From Lihuaxuella thermophila (GTDB lineage Bacteria > Bacillota > Bacilli > Thermoactinomycetales > Thermoactinomycetaceae): 64,000 nt of DNA. Made by a program: the position numbers and the translations under genes. The notes under the pieces were generated by a model that was not told the origin of the DNA, did no database searches, and saw only the letters and a program-made list of their open reading frames with translations. This document shows, in pieces, positions 9,314 through 16,284 of the stretch. The DNA lies in contig NZ_FOCQ01000005.1 in the NCBI RefSeq assembly GCF_900110165.1, forward strand, positions 1 to 64,000, read 5' to 3'. Within the stretch, counting starts at the first letter, position 1, and the number at the start of each line of letters is the position of its first letter.

Positions 9314-9342
9314 TTGATTTTACTTCAAATACATACTATATT
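9314..9342 (+). promoter_or_regulatory. Promoter upstream of the degenerate mini-CRISPR
   Basis: TTGATT (9314-9319), a 17-nt spacer and TATATT (9337-9342) form a good SigA-type promoter pointing toward the pseudo-repeats. The predicted start, near 9349, lies about 37 nt upstream of the first pseudo-repeat. Read-through could also feed array 2, whose own promoter I could not place with confidence. Confidence 0.6.
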
Positions 9343-9385
9343 TAAAAGTAGACGAGTTAACCTATTTTTTATTACAATAAACTAT

Positions 9386-9463
9386 TTGCTTTGAAATCCA
9401 TTCTGGAATTGAAATATAGACAATTAATTTTTGATCTAGTTGAATCCATAATGGATTTGGTAT
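9386..9463 (+). ncRNA. Degenerate mini-CRISPR: candidate Cas-regulating crRNA-like guide
   Basis: Pseudo-repeat 1 (9386-9415) matches the array 2 repeat at 18 of 30 positions, concentrated in AATCCAT..TGG.ATTGAAA, and ends in the handle ATTGAAAT. An 18-nt pseudo-spacer (9416-9433) follows. Pseudo-repeat 2 (9434-9463) matches at 21 of 30, with 15 consecutive bases TTGAATCCATAATGG identical. The unit lies 128 nt upstream of the first true repeat of array 2, outside its leader. The pseudo-spacer matches the cas promoter as described for 9200-9220. Pseudo-repeat, short spacer and pseudo-repeat beside cas genes is the known layout of CreR-type RNAs, which guide Cas effectors to repress cas or toxin promoters. 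Here the role is inferred. Confidence 0.72.
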
Positions 9464-9590
9464 TCAATTTCCTTCAACTGATTAAAATGTCTGTGAACCC
9501 TCCCAATGTTTTTGCAAGATCAGAGGTTCACAGATTTTTTTCGCTTTTGATGTAATGAAATTGTTTGATATTTGTGATGTTCACACACTG
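9464..9590 (+). promoter_or_regulatory. Leader of array 2, with conserved inverted repeat
   Basis: The stretch holds the same landmarks as the array 1 leader: TAAAATGTCTGTGAACC at 9483-9499, TTTTGCA in the loop, and a GTTCACACAC block (9579-9588) abutting the first repeat. TCTGTGAACC (9490-9499) and GGTTCACAGA (9525-9534) form a perfect 10-bp stem followed by seven T residues. No gene upstream on this strand needs a terminator, so the hairpin is probably a leader element. Confidence 0.72.
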
Positions 9591-9889
9591 GGTTAATTGA
9601 ATCCATAATGGTATTGAAAGGGCCATCTGTGCTGTCTTCTATATCGGTCCAACCTTGCGGGGTTAATTGAATCCATAATGGTATTGAAAGATAGCCGCCC
9701 CAAGCCCAAGTACACCAGCGGTAACGGTTAATTGAATCCATAATGGTATTGAAAGGGCAACCTCTCCGGAGTGGCGATGAAATTCAAGTTGGGTTAATTG
9801 AATCCATAATGGTATTGAAAGGGTAGCTGTCCATACCATTTTTACTGCCTAGCTTGATCAGTTAATTGAATCCATAATGGTATTGAAAG
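9591..9889 (+). CRISPR. CRISPR array 2: five repeats, four spacers
   Basis: Repeats of 30 nt start at 9591, 9661, 9726, 9792 and 9860. The last has A instead of G at its first base and is otherwise identical. Spacers are about 35-40 nt, the leader-proximal one being longest (40 nt). The repeat ends GGTATTGAAAG and is read on the plus strand, away from the cas operon. A terminator follows 32 nt after the last repeat. Confidence 0.97.
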
Positions 9890-9921
9890 CTCGTTTCGCT
9901 TCTTCTAGACTAGCCATAGAG

Positions 9922-9954
9922 AAACCCCAACATCAAAGCGGTGTTGGGGGTTTT
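9922..9954 (+). terminator. Terminator of array 2
   Basis: AACCCCAACA and TGTTGGGG pair around a short loop and are followed by GGTTTT. The hairpin sits just downstream of the last repeat. Confidence 0.85.
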
Positions 9955-10055
9955 AAGTGGCCTCCTTCGGTTACCCGAATTTTTTTAAAAATACAGACGG
10001 AAAATGGTTATGGCCAACGAATAAATAATTAATCAAGACCACAAGGGGGATTTAC

Positions 10056-11045
10056 ATGAGTGAATCAAAATCAAATGAAATTTTGCAACAGTTGGGGATG
10101 ATTTACCAAAAGATAGGATGGAAAAAACTGTTGCTCTGGTTGTTATTTATCATCACCGGCTTTTGGTCTAAAGGAGCCATTTTCATCCTTGGTTCAATTG
10201 GATTCTTAATTTACGCAATCATACGTGTTTCCGATAAAGAAACACGAAAGAAAGGTTTGATCATGCTTGGGGTCAGTGGAGGTTCTTTCTTTTTAGGATT
10301 GATTGTGCTAATTGTTTGGGGCGTGTCCTCAGCTCTAACGGATCCACCAGCTGCCTCACCAAAAGCTGATACTCCAGTTGCTGCACAAGAAACCAAAAAA
10401 GAAGTTAAGCCCACCGTAAAACTTTCCTTTGATTCAACCACCATTACTACACAAGATAACAAATATATTATAAAAGGAAGCACTGAGCCAGGAACAAAAG
10501 TCACTATGTTCTATAACGGCAAACCTTCGGGTGTTAGAGTAGACGAGAAAGGGAACTTTCAATTTGAAGTAGACACCAACGTCCCAAGAGAATACTCATA
10601 TGAGGTTGTGGCTTCCAAGGACGGGTATCAGGAAGCCAGACAAACAATTACAGTTACGCGAGAAAAAACTGCTGCGGAGATCGCAGCAGAAAAAAAGGCA
10701 AAAGAAGAGGCCTTCAAGAAATCCTGTATTACAGTGAAATATGGGCAACTCGAAAAAAGTCCGGATAAATACATTGGAAAGAATGTGAAATTCAGGGGTC
10801 AGGTCCTCGAAATACAGGAATCCAATGGAATTGGTTTCATGCGTATAGCCGTCACCTATAGAGGTTACGATATTTGGGACTTCAACGATGTAGTGTGGGT
10901 TAATTATTTTGGAAGTACTGATGCTGTAGAAGAAGATATTGTGACTGTATACGGGACAATGATGGAACAAAAAACCTACACCTCCCAGGCTGGTTGGACC
11001 ATCACCATTCCTCAAATGAATGCTGAAATTATTGAGGAAAAATAA
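10056..11045 (+). CDS. Membrane-anchored protein with Ig-like and OB-like domains
   Basis: I do not recognise a named family. The 329-residue protein has three hydrophobic segments in the first 100 residues (around LLLWLLFIITGFW, GAIFILGSIGFLIYAII and SFFLGLIVLIVWGV). A Pro/Ala/Lys linker follows, then a domain of about 80 residues with TEPGTKVTMFYNGK and GNFQFEVDT, which looks like a bacterial Ig-like module. A charged A/E/K helix leads to a C-terminal part (YGQLEKSPDKYIGKNVKFRGQVLEIQE ... VTVYGTM in spirit) that resembles an OB-fold stress domain. The C-terminal domains probably face outside. AAGGGGGA precedes the ATG. It is a single gene between the array 2 terminator and its own terminator. 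Confidence 0.8.
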   Translation: MSESKSNEILQQLGMIYQKIGWKKLLLWLLFIITGFWSKGAIFILGSIGFLIYAIIRVSDKETRKKGLIMLGVSGGSFFLGLIVLIVWGVSSALTDPPAASPKADTPVAAQETKKEVKPTVKLSFDSTTITTQDNKYIIKGSTEPGTKVTMFYNGKPSGVRVDEKGNFQFEVDTNVPREYSYEVVASKDGYQEARQTITVTREKTAAEIAAEKKAKEEAFKKSCITVKYGQLEKSPDKYIGKNVKFRGQVLEIQESNGIGFMRIAVTYRGYDIWDFNDVVWVNYFGSTDAVEEDIVTVYGTMMEQKTYTSQAGWTITIPQMNAEIIEEK

Positions 11046-11071
11046 AGATCGAAATTGTCATTTTACAGAAA

Positions 11072-11112
11072 AAAACTCAGCTTCCAAACCTTTGTTTGGA
11101 TAGCTGAGTTTT
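11072..11112. terminator. Bidirectional terminator
   Basis: AAACTCAGCT and AGCTGAGTTT pair around a loop with a second small stem (CCAAAC/GTTTGG). A runs and T runs flank it, so it can serve the plus-strand membrane protein and the minus-strand regulator, which ends at 11226. Confidence 0.8.
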
Positions 11113-11225
11113 GATATACTAGTGGGTGGACAATTAGAGAAAAGACTGAATATAATCAACGGCCAACAGTATCATCGTCATCTTCGCCCGCTCTTCTGCC
11201 GGCTACATTGAAGGGATATTGTAAA

Positions 11226-12566
11226 TTAAATAAACTCATAATCATCATCCTCACCTTCAAATATTTCATGTTGGAGGAAAAACAACTTTTTAGTACACTC
11301 TGAGAATTCCTCCACCTTCCCAAGCTTACCAAAACATTGCGCCATTTTAAAGTACGCTGTGCGCTGGTGATTTCTGTGACCGTGTTCATTTGAGAGATCT
11401 GCAGCCTCTTGAAAATAGGAGGCTGCTTTTTCATACTCCTGTTGTTTAAGATGGCAATTCCCGCGAACGAGTAGCGCTTTCGTCAATCGAAAAACATCCT
11501 TGATTTCCCTTCCCTTTTCAATGGCTTTATTCAGATATTTATAAGCTTCTGACCATTCCTCCTGAGCAGAGTATAAAATGCTCAAGTAAATGTAGGCGTC
11601 TATATGTCGTCGAGGAAATTCAAAGCTTTTGTCAAGACAAACAGCCATTTGGAAGTATTCATTTGCTTCTTTGAATTCATTCCTTTTTAGATGGATGCTC
11701 CCGAGGATCAACAGCAAATCCATTGTCCTGGTAGGGTTTTTTCGGTAACCTAGTCTAATTCCTTCCTTACAGCATTGAATTGCTTCTGAATAATTTTGGC
11801 TTTTACGTAACAGAATAGCGCGGAACTTATACAAGTCCAGTATAAGTTGAGTTTGTGGTATATGGGGAATTAAAGGCCAGACTTCATTTAATAGCTGAAA
11901 CGCTTGGTCATTTTGAAAAGAACGTAGTGAATAGTAAATCTTATTGATGATTAACGGGTACTTAATATCATTCTTTTCCAGGGATTCGTCAACTTCATTT
12001 AGACCCTGATCTACATAACTAACAGCTTCTTTTAAATCATTCTGGTTATATCTACATCGACTTAACTCGTTGTAACACATAGCCAGAATGTTATCTTTGT
12101 GTTTAATCTTGTTTCTCTGAGAAATCTTGATGGCATGTAGGAATTGCCTTTCGGCCTTGTCCCACTCTTTATTTCTGTATAAATAACGCCCTTTTAGAAA
12201 AAAGGTATAAGCTGCAAGCGGATGATAATCTTCTAATGATATTTGATTAATCCTCTCAAATGCTCCTTCAAGGTCCCCTTTTTCGATCAAACTTTCAATG
12301 AATTCCAGTTTAAATTGTAATGACTCAATTTCTGTTTGTATTTCTTTGATGTGGTGAGGTATCTGTTCTTTCGGTACACCTAACTTCTCAAATATATGTA
12401 TTATTTTATCCTCTTTTACGTTGGCTTCTTGGTTCTCCAAATTGGAGATAGTCGAATCCGAGACAGTGTTATCACTTAACTTTTCTTGGGTAAGTCCCTT
12501 TTCATTCCTCTTTTTCCTTACCGCATAACTAATAATGCCCTTATCAAGCTGATCAAGTAGACCCAT
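11226..12566 (-). CDS. HTH-TPR transcriptional regulator (RRNPP-like)
   Basis: The 446-residue protein begins with an XRE helix-turn-helix: AVRKKRNEKGLTQEKLSDNTVSDSTISNLEN over about residues 15-50. It continues as TPR repeats, for example PLAAYTFFLKGRYLYRNKEWDKAERQF, MDLLLILGSIHLKRNEFKEANEYF and TKALLVRGNCHLKQQEYEKAASYF. This is the architecture of peptide-sensing PlcR/NprR/AimR-type (RRNPP) regulators, in which a short secreted peptide binds the TPR groove. No convincing propeptide gene adjoins it. GAGGTGAG lies 9 nt upstream of the ATG. It is divergent from the small-protein/kinase cassette starting at 12905 and may control it. Confidence 0.85.
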   Translation of the reverse strand: MGLLDQLDKGIISYAVRKKRNEKGLTQEKLSDNTVSDSTISNLENQEANVKEDKIIHIFEKLGVPKEQIPHHIKEIQTEIESLQFKLEFIESLIEKGDLEGAFERINQISLEDYHPLAAYTFFLKGRYLYRNKEWDKAERQFLHAIKISQRNKIKHKDNILAMCYNELSRCRYNQNDLKEAVSYVDQGLNEVDESLEKNDIKYPLIINKIYYSLRSFQNDQAFQLLNEVWPLIPHIPQTQLILDLYKFRAILLRKSQNYSEAIQCCKEGIRLGYRKNPTRTMDLLLILGSIHLKRNEFKEANEYFQMAVCLDKSFEFPRRHIDAYIYLSILYSAQEEWSEAYKYLNKAIEKGREIKDVFRLTKALLVRGNCHLKQQEYEKAASYFQEAADLSNEHGHRNHQRTAYFKMAQCFGKLGKVEEFSECTKKLFFLQHEIFEGEDDDYEFI

Positions 12567-12718
12567 TTTTGGTCTCTCACCTCATTTTAAAAATTCATAC
12601 TATTAACATGATATAGGAGGGAAGAGGGAATGATCAATGGTAGTTGTGATTCCAAAATCGATTTTGGGAAATTCACATTGGTAATCACAGGGGTAATGAT
12701 AAAAAAAGCTTTTTTTTT

Positions 12719-12746
12719 CGATTACATCTTTCAAGTAGTATGTCAA
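12719..12746 (-). promoter_or_regulatory. Promoter of the HTH-TPR regulator
   Basis: On the minus strand TTGACA (12746-12741) is followed after 16 nt by TAATCG (12724-12719). Just upstream is an inverted repeat TTCCG-N11-CGGAA (12753-12773), a candidate operator in the 338-nt divergent region. The region carries no gene I can support. Confidence 0.5.
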
Positions 12747-12904
12747 TTTTAATTCCGATATTAATACTCGGAAATATTGATTAATTTTGACAGTGTGCAT
12801 TACAATTTAAGTGATCGGAACATTGGAAAAATTGATAAATAACCATTCTGCTATTTTCAAGATGATTTTTTTAATGAATACAATAAAAAAAGGGTGATCA
12901 ATTT

Positions 12905-13225
12905 ATGTTGAGTCTCAAGATTGAGGGTCCAAGAAGAGAAGTCAATGCTTTTATTCAGGACATCAAAAACAATCCCCAAGCTAGAGTAATCACTCAATCT
13001 ATGCCGTATTTTGAGGAAGTTCTTGAGAACCAAGATGTAACAAGCTACTGTCATCTCCAATACTACTCACTTGAGGAAATAGGAAAGGCTATGGTTGTAA
13101 CATTCGAGACAAAGGAAGGCGAAGATATCACGCTTACTCTCGAATACGGAAAGGTTTTAAAAATAGGTGATGTATTGCAAATTAACGGAAAAGTAAAAAG
13201 TTTATTACCCGCAATTGCCTGGTGA
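12905..13225 (+). CDS. Small protein, DUF3970-like N-terminus
   Basis: A 106-residue soluble protein. Its start, MLSLKIEGPRREVNAFIQDI, resembles the short Bacillus DUF3970 proteins (an IEG strand followed by a helix). The C-terminal half (MVVTFETKEGEDITLTLEYGKVLKIGDVLQINGKV) looks like a small beta-rich domain. AAAGGGTG lies 8 nt before the ATG. It is the first gene after the divergent promoter region of the HTH-TPR regulator and is followed 94 nt later by the next cassette gene. Function unknown. Confidence 0.75.
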   Translation: MLSLKIEGPRREVNAFIQDIKNNPQARVITQSMPYFEEVLENQDVTSYCHLQYYSLEEIGKAMVVTFETKEGEDITLTLEYGKVLKIGDVLQINGKVKSLLPAIAW

Positions 13226-13319
13226 CCAAATTTATTGAAGGGAGGGATGCTCTGCCGCATTTAAAATTTTACTTCATTCCGACTTGCAAAAATCAAATTT
13301 TTTGAGGAGGTCATTTTAC

Positions 13320-13709
13320 ATGACTGCTTTATCTCCTACTAAACCAAGTTTGCTTCAATCCGCCCAAATTGAACTCGGTCGATTCTTCCAATTGTTCGCT
13401 GAGGGTGTTAAAGGTTTAAACATGCCTTCCAGGCTGATTGACTCTATCTGGCATAAGCTTTATACCGATCCCGCCAAATATCAAAACTTTTGTAAGGAAC
13501 ATGGCGGTGTAGTTGTAGGACACTCACCAGCAAAGGGAGAAGGAGCAATTCACTGGATCCACGAGTACGAAAAACGATTTGGCCAACTTCATCCGGTTTG
13601 GTTTATGGATGATCAAGGAAATCTCGATGAAAATGCATACCATGAATATTTGACAACAGGGGAATGGACCCGCGCCTCATGGGATTGTACACCTGGCAAA
13701 CATGAATAA
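13320..13709 (+). CDS. Hypothetical protein with IDSIWHKLYTDP motif
   Basis: The 129-residue protein starts at ATG 13320, preceded by GAGGAGG; an ATG at 13284 lacks a ribosome site. The segment IDSIWHKLYTDPAKYQNFC resembles the D-x-x-WH-x-(H)-x...Y...C motif of glycine-rich-domain-like proteins, and GHSPAKGEGAIHW and RFGQLHPVWF complete a His/Trp-rich, possibly metal-binding core. The first 20 residues have no signal peptide or membrane segment. A strong terminator follows, so the next two genes may be expressed separately or by partial read-through. Function unknown. Confidence 0.75.
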   Translation: MTALSPTKPSLLQSAQIELGRFFQLFAEGVKGLNMPSRLIDSIWHKLYTDPAKYQNFCKEHGGVVVGHSPAKGEGAIHWIHEYEKRFGQLHPVWFMDDQGNLDENAYHEYLTTGEWTRASWDCTPGKHE

Positions 13710-13722
13710 CACTCAACTGTAA

Positions 13723-13760
13723 AAAAGAAACTCCAAGATATTCACTTGGAGTTTCTTTTT
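13723..13760 (+). terminator. Strong intrinsic terminator inside the cassette
   Basis: AAAAGAAACTCCAAG and CTTGGAGTTTCTTTT pair almost perfectly around a 7-nt loop, ending in five T residues. Confidence 0.88.
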
Positions 13761-13779
13761 CGGAGAGGATGTGAGATGG

Positions 13780-14469
13780 ATGATTCAATTTAAATCACGT
13801 AGAGTCATCAAGTTTAGTGAACCCGATCCATACAGTGCCTATTGTTTAAGGATTTCAGATGGTTATTGCCCCTTTCTCAAATCAGCCGAAAAAAATGATG
13901 TCTTATTTGCTACCTATTACAGATTAAATGGTCATACAATAGAGGAGCTTCAAGAAGAGATGTTTTACTATGGAGTTGTTCATTGTGAGCAACTTCGTCA
14001 ATACCGGCAGCATCATCAAAACAGTCCTAAAGGGATTCTTGCATGTGAAAATGTTATATTTGATCTTCCAGAAAGATTTCACAACATCGATGGCGAAGAG
14101 CTTTTTTCATGGCCCCATTGGTTATTGAAGTTACTCTACACACAAGTAGGGGTAATGGTCGGAAAGTTTTGGATTAATGAAAAAGCAACCAGCAGACAGG
14201 GACTAAGCATACCTGAACCTCCTTGTCATTTCTTATCAATTCGTTCAGCAATTAAAGAACGAGATCCTTATTTCTTCAAAAAAGCTCCATTCTTACTGCC
14301 AAAATTAATTGAATCCTTGGATCAAGGGAAAAATGTACATGCACCTTTTTTAGTTTCAGATTGTGATATTTCGTCTATCGAAAGCATGAGACGTCATAGG
14401 TATTATCAGTCTGTGTTCATTTGGGGGAAACAAGAATGGGAAAGGATGATTGTTAAGAATGATAATTAA
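13780..14469 (+). CDS. Hypothetical protein, upstream partner of kinase-like gene
   Basis: A 229-residue protein I cannot assign. It has no signal peptide or membrane span. Notable parts are SDGYCPFLKSA, LACENVIFDLPERFHN, a Trp-rich SWPHWLLKLLYTQVGVMVGKFW and a Pro-rich LSIPEPPCHFLSIRSAIKERDPYFF. The combination of CPF...P...FLSIR is reminiscent of DUF6875-type proteins, but this is a weak impression. GGAGAGG lies 11 nt before ATG 13780; a GTG at 13771 is the alternative. Its end overlaps the kinase-like gene by 11 nt, so the two are coupled and probably act together. Confidence 0.75.
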   Translation: MIQFKSRRVIKFSEPDPYSAYCLRISDGYCPFLKSAEKNDVLFATYYRLNGHTIEELQEEMFYYGVVHCEQLRQYRQHHQNSPKGILACENVIFDLPERFHNIDGEELFSWPHWLLKLLYTQVGVMVGKFWINEKATSRQGLSIPEPPCHFLSIRSAIKERDPYFFKKAPFLLPKLIESLDQGKNVHAPFLVSDCDISSIESMRRHRYYQSVFIWGKQEWERMIVKNDN

Positions 14470-15379
14470 CGAGGATCGTCGCTATTTAGAATTTATCGAT
14501 AAACTAAGTGAGTTTCTTGACATGCAATTAACTGTGTTGAAGCCCCTACATGCCCGAAAAGGATGTTCATATAAAATCAAGGGTGACAATGAAGAGATGA
14601 TGATCAAAATGATGGATCTTCTCTCAGATGAAACAAAAGTTACGAACAGGGCTCACGCATTGAAAAAAGAAGCGAAAATACTGAGGGACGTAAATCAATT
14701 CACGGGAGACCTGTTTGTAGCTAGCGGGGAACTTGACTCTATATTTTGGTTGCTTCGCCGGTGGATTGATGGGGTAACTGTTACACACCATTGTTCATAT
14801 CTGAGAGAAAAACCCCTTTCAATAGATCACAAACGCCAGTTTATCCAGGACTTATGTAAAATGCTTGAGAATGTAGTACATCTATATAAATGCGGTTATC
14901 TGCATGGGGATCTCCAGCCTAAACATTTTGTTGTAGACAAAGAAGAAAACTTTCATTTGATTGATTTGGAAACGGCAGTTAATGTAAACCATCCTAATTC
15001 TGATTATAGAGGGGGAATGGTTCATTATGTCCCTCCAGAAACTACGACTCAGATGATGGATGGAAATGCAAATATTCCATTAGATGCTATTTCTGAAATT
15101 TACTCATTTGGAGCAGTCGCTTTTTTCCTTTACACTGGAAAGACTCCTGTTGTTTATGTTGAATCATTAGAGGAAGAGGAAAAAATTGATTTGAAAGCTA
15201 TTCCTTTTGAACAAAAGTTATTGGCGGTAAGCCAGGGAAGGATACGATCATTTGAACAGGCTGGCGCAGAGCCATTTCCTGAATTGGAACGAATACTAAT
15301 GAAATGCCTTGAAAAAGACAGGACTAAAAGATACCAAACATTTGGTGATTTAAATGCTGCACTTGAAGAATTATTATAA
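14459..15379 (+). CDS. Serine/threonine protein kinase-like protein
   Basis: The 306-residue protein has a kinase C-lobe: YLHGDLQPKHFVVD (about residues 155-168) supplies the catalytic Asp of an HGD loop. FHLIDLETAV replaces DFG with DLE, and VHYVPPETT corresponds to APE. ISEIYSFGAVAFFLYTGKTP matches subdomain IX and KDRTKRYQTFGDLNAALEEL the C-terminal end. The N-lobe is atypical: I see no glycine-rich loop, and EMMIKMM may hold the ATP lysine. There is no membrane anchor or PASTA repeat. The usual Asn after the catalytic Asp is His, as in some antibiotic- and sugar-kinase relatives. It is coupled to the preceding gene and followed by a terminator. Confidence 0.82.
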   Translation: MIINEDRRYLEFIDKLSEFLDMQLTVLKPLHARKGCSYKIKGDNEEMMIKMMDLLSDETKVTNRAHALKKEAKILRDVNQFTGDLFVASGELDSIFWLLRRWIDGVTVTHHCSYLREKPLSIDHKRQFIQDLCKMLENVVHLYKCGYLHGDLQPKHFVVDKEENFHLIDLETAVNVNHPNSDYRGGMVHYVPPETTTQMMDGNANIPLDAISEIYSFGAVAFFLYTGKTPVVYVESLEEEEKIDLKAIPFEQKLLAVSQGRIRSFEQAGAEPFPELERILMKCLEKDRTKRYQTFGDLNAALEELL

Positions 15380-15391
15380 ACCTTTGTGTTG

Positions 15392-15427
15392 TTAAACCCC
15401 CAACTAATTTTGAGGTTGGGGGTTTAA
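15392..15427 (+). terminator. Terminator of the kinase cassette
   Basis: TAAACCCCCAAC and GTTGGGGGTTTA form a perfect 12-bp stem with an AT-rich loop, 12 nt after the kinase stop. It can work on both strands. Confidence 0.85.
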
Positions 15428-15480
15428 TCATTCATCGGCAGATTTTATGAAATAAGAATTATCACCATTTCCTCCAACGT

Positions 15481-16284
15481 TTAGCTTACCCGCTGCTTTA
15501 ATCGTTTGATCGTTTGGCCGGCTTGATATGGTGTTACATTCGCCTCTTTTGCCAGCCGTCGGTATGACGGCCAGTCACCCAGCTCCTCTTTCAAACGGAG
15601 GGCAATTGTTTCAAGTGTTTGACAGTCTGTTTGTTTGCCTGATTGTTTGTCTGTCCGTTTGTTCGACTGTTGGTCTGTTTGTTCAACGGTCCGACTGTCT
15701 GACGGCTCGCCTGATTGCCTGTTTGTTTGATCAGTCGTCTGCTTGTCTGTTTGTTTGATCGGTCGTCCGTCTGATTGTTTGCCTGTTTGTTTGGGCCGCT
15801 CGACTGTTTGACCAATCCGCTGTTTGCCTCTTTGTCTGCGATACTGTACGATTGCGTCACTGATAACCAGTTCGGCTGCTACAATCAGTAACGGAATCAA
15901 CGCGCCCACTAAAACGGCCTCATCAATGACAATCCCCCGCCAGACATAGAACACTAACGGCTGTCCGTTTTTCGCAATCCCGGAGGTGATGTTTGAATAC
16001 AGATTGAACAGAACACCTAAACCAAACACACACCTGGTTGACAGTCGAACTTTTTCACCGTTTAACGTCGCCCAAATCAAAGTGACCGTCCCAAGAACAA
16101 ACGCTGCCTCAAAACCAATCACCCCGAGATGGGCCAAAAGCGAACGGTAGCCTGATCGTTCAAACAGCGCTGTTGTATGGGCGTAGGATAAAATTAACAC
16201 ACACGCCGCAATCAAACACCCAACAAACAGATTGATTGATACTATGTTAATTTTGCTTTTGAGTTTGATTGCCCATTTGATCAT
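15481..16284 (-). CDS. Four-helix membrane protein with QT-rich linker and C-terminal wHTH
   Basis: The 267-residue protein has about four membrane helices in the first 145 residues (INLFVGCLIAACVLILSY, VIGFEAAFVLGTVTLIWA, FGLGVLFNLYSNI, VLVGALIPLLIVAAELVI). A roughly 75-residue low-complexity linker rich in Gln, Thr, Lys and Ser follows. The C-terminal 45 residues (LRLKEELGDWPSYRRLAKEANVTPYQAGQTIKRLK) look like a winged helix-turn-helix. Such membrane-plus-HTH proteins occur on Bacillales mobile elements; the function is unknown. The start overlaps the upstream gene by 38 nt. Confidence 0.75.
   Translation of the reverse strand: MIKWAIKLKSKINIVSINLFVGCLIAACVLILSYAHTTALFERSGYRSLLAHLGVIGFEAAFVLGTVTLIWATLNGEKVRLSTRCVFGLGVLFNLYSNITSGIAKNGQPLVFYVWRGIVIDEAVLVGALIPLLIVAAELVISDAIVQYRRQRGKQRIGQTVERPKQTGKQSDGRPIKQTDKQTTDQTNRQSGEPSDSRTVEQTDQQSNKRTDKQSGKQTDCQTLETIALRLKEELGDWPSYRRLAKEANVTPYQAGQTIKRLKQRVS

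Noticed and set aside
9520-9741. Minus-strand open frame across the start of array 2
   Set aside because: It is made of leader and repeat sequence and has no ribosome site.
11156-11434. 92-codon minus-strand frame overlapping the 3' end of the regulator
   Set aside because: It is out of frame with the clear TPR protein and has no family features.
12603-12800. 65-codon minus-strand frame upstream of the HTH-TPR regulator, as a possible signal peptide gene
   Set aside because: It has no ribosome site and starts upstream of the regulator's promoter, so it would not be on that transcript.
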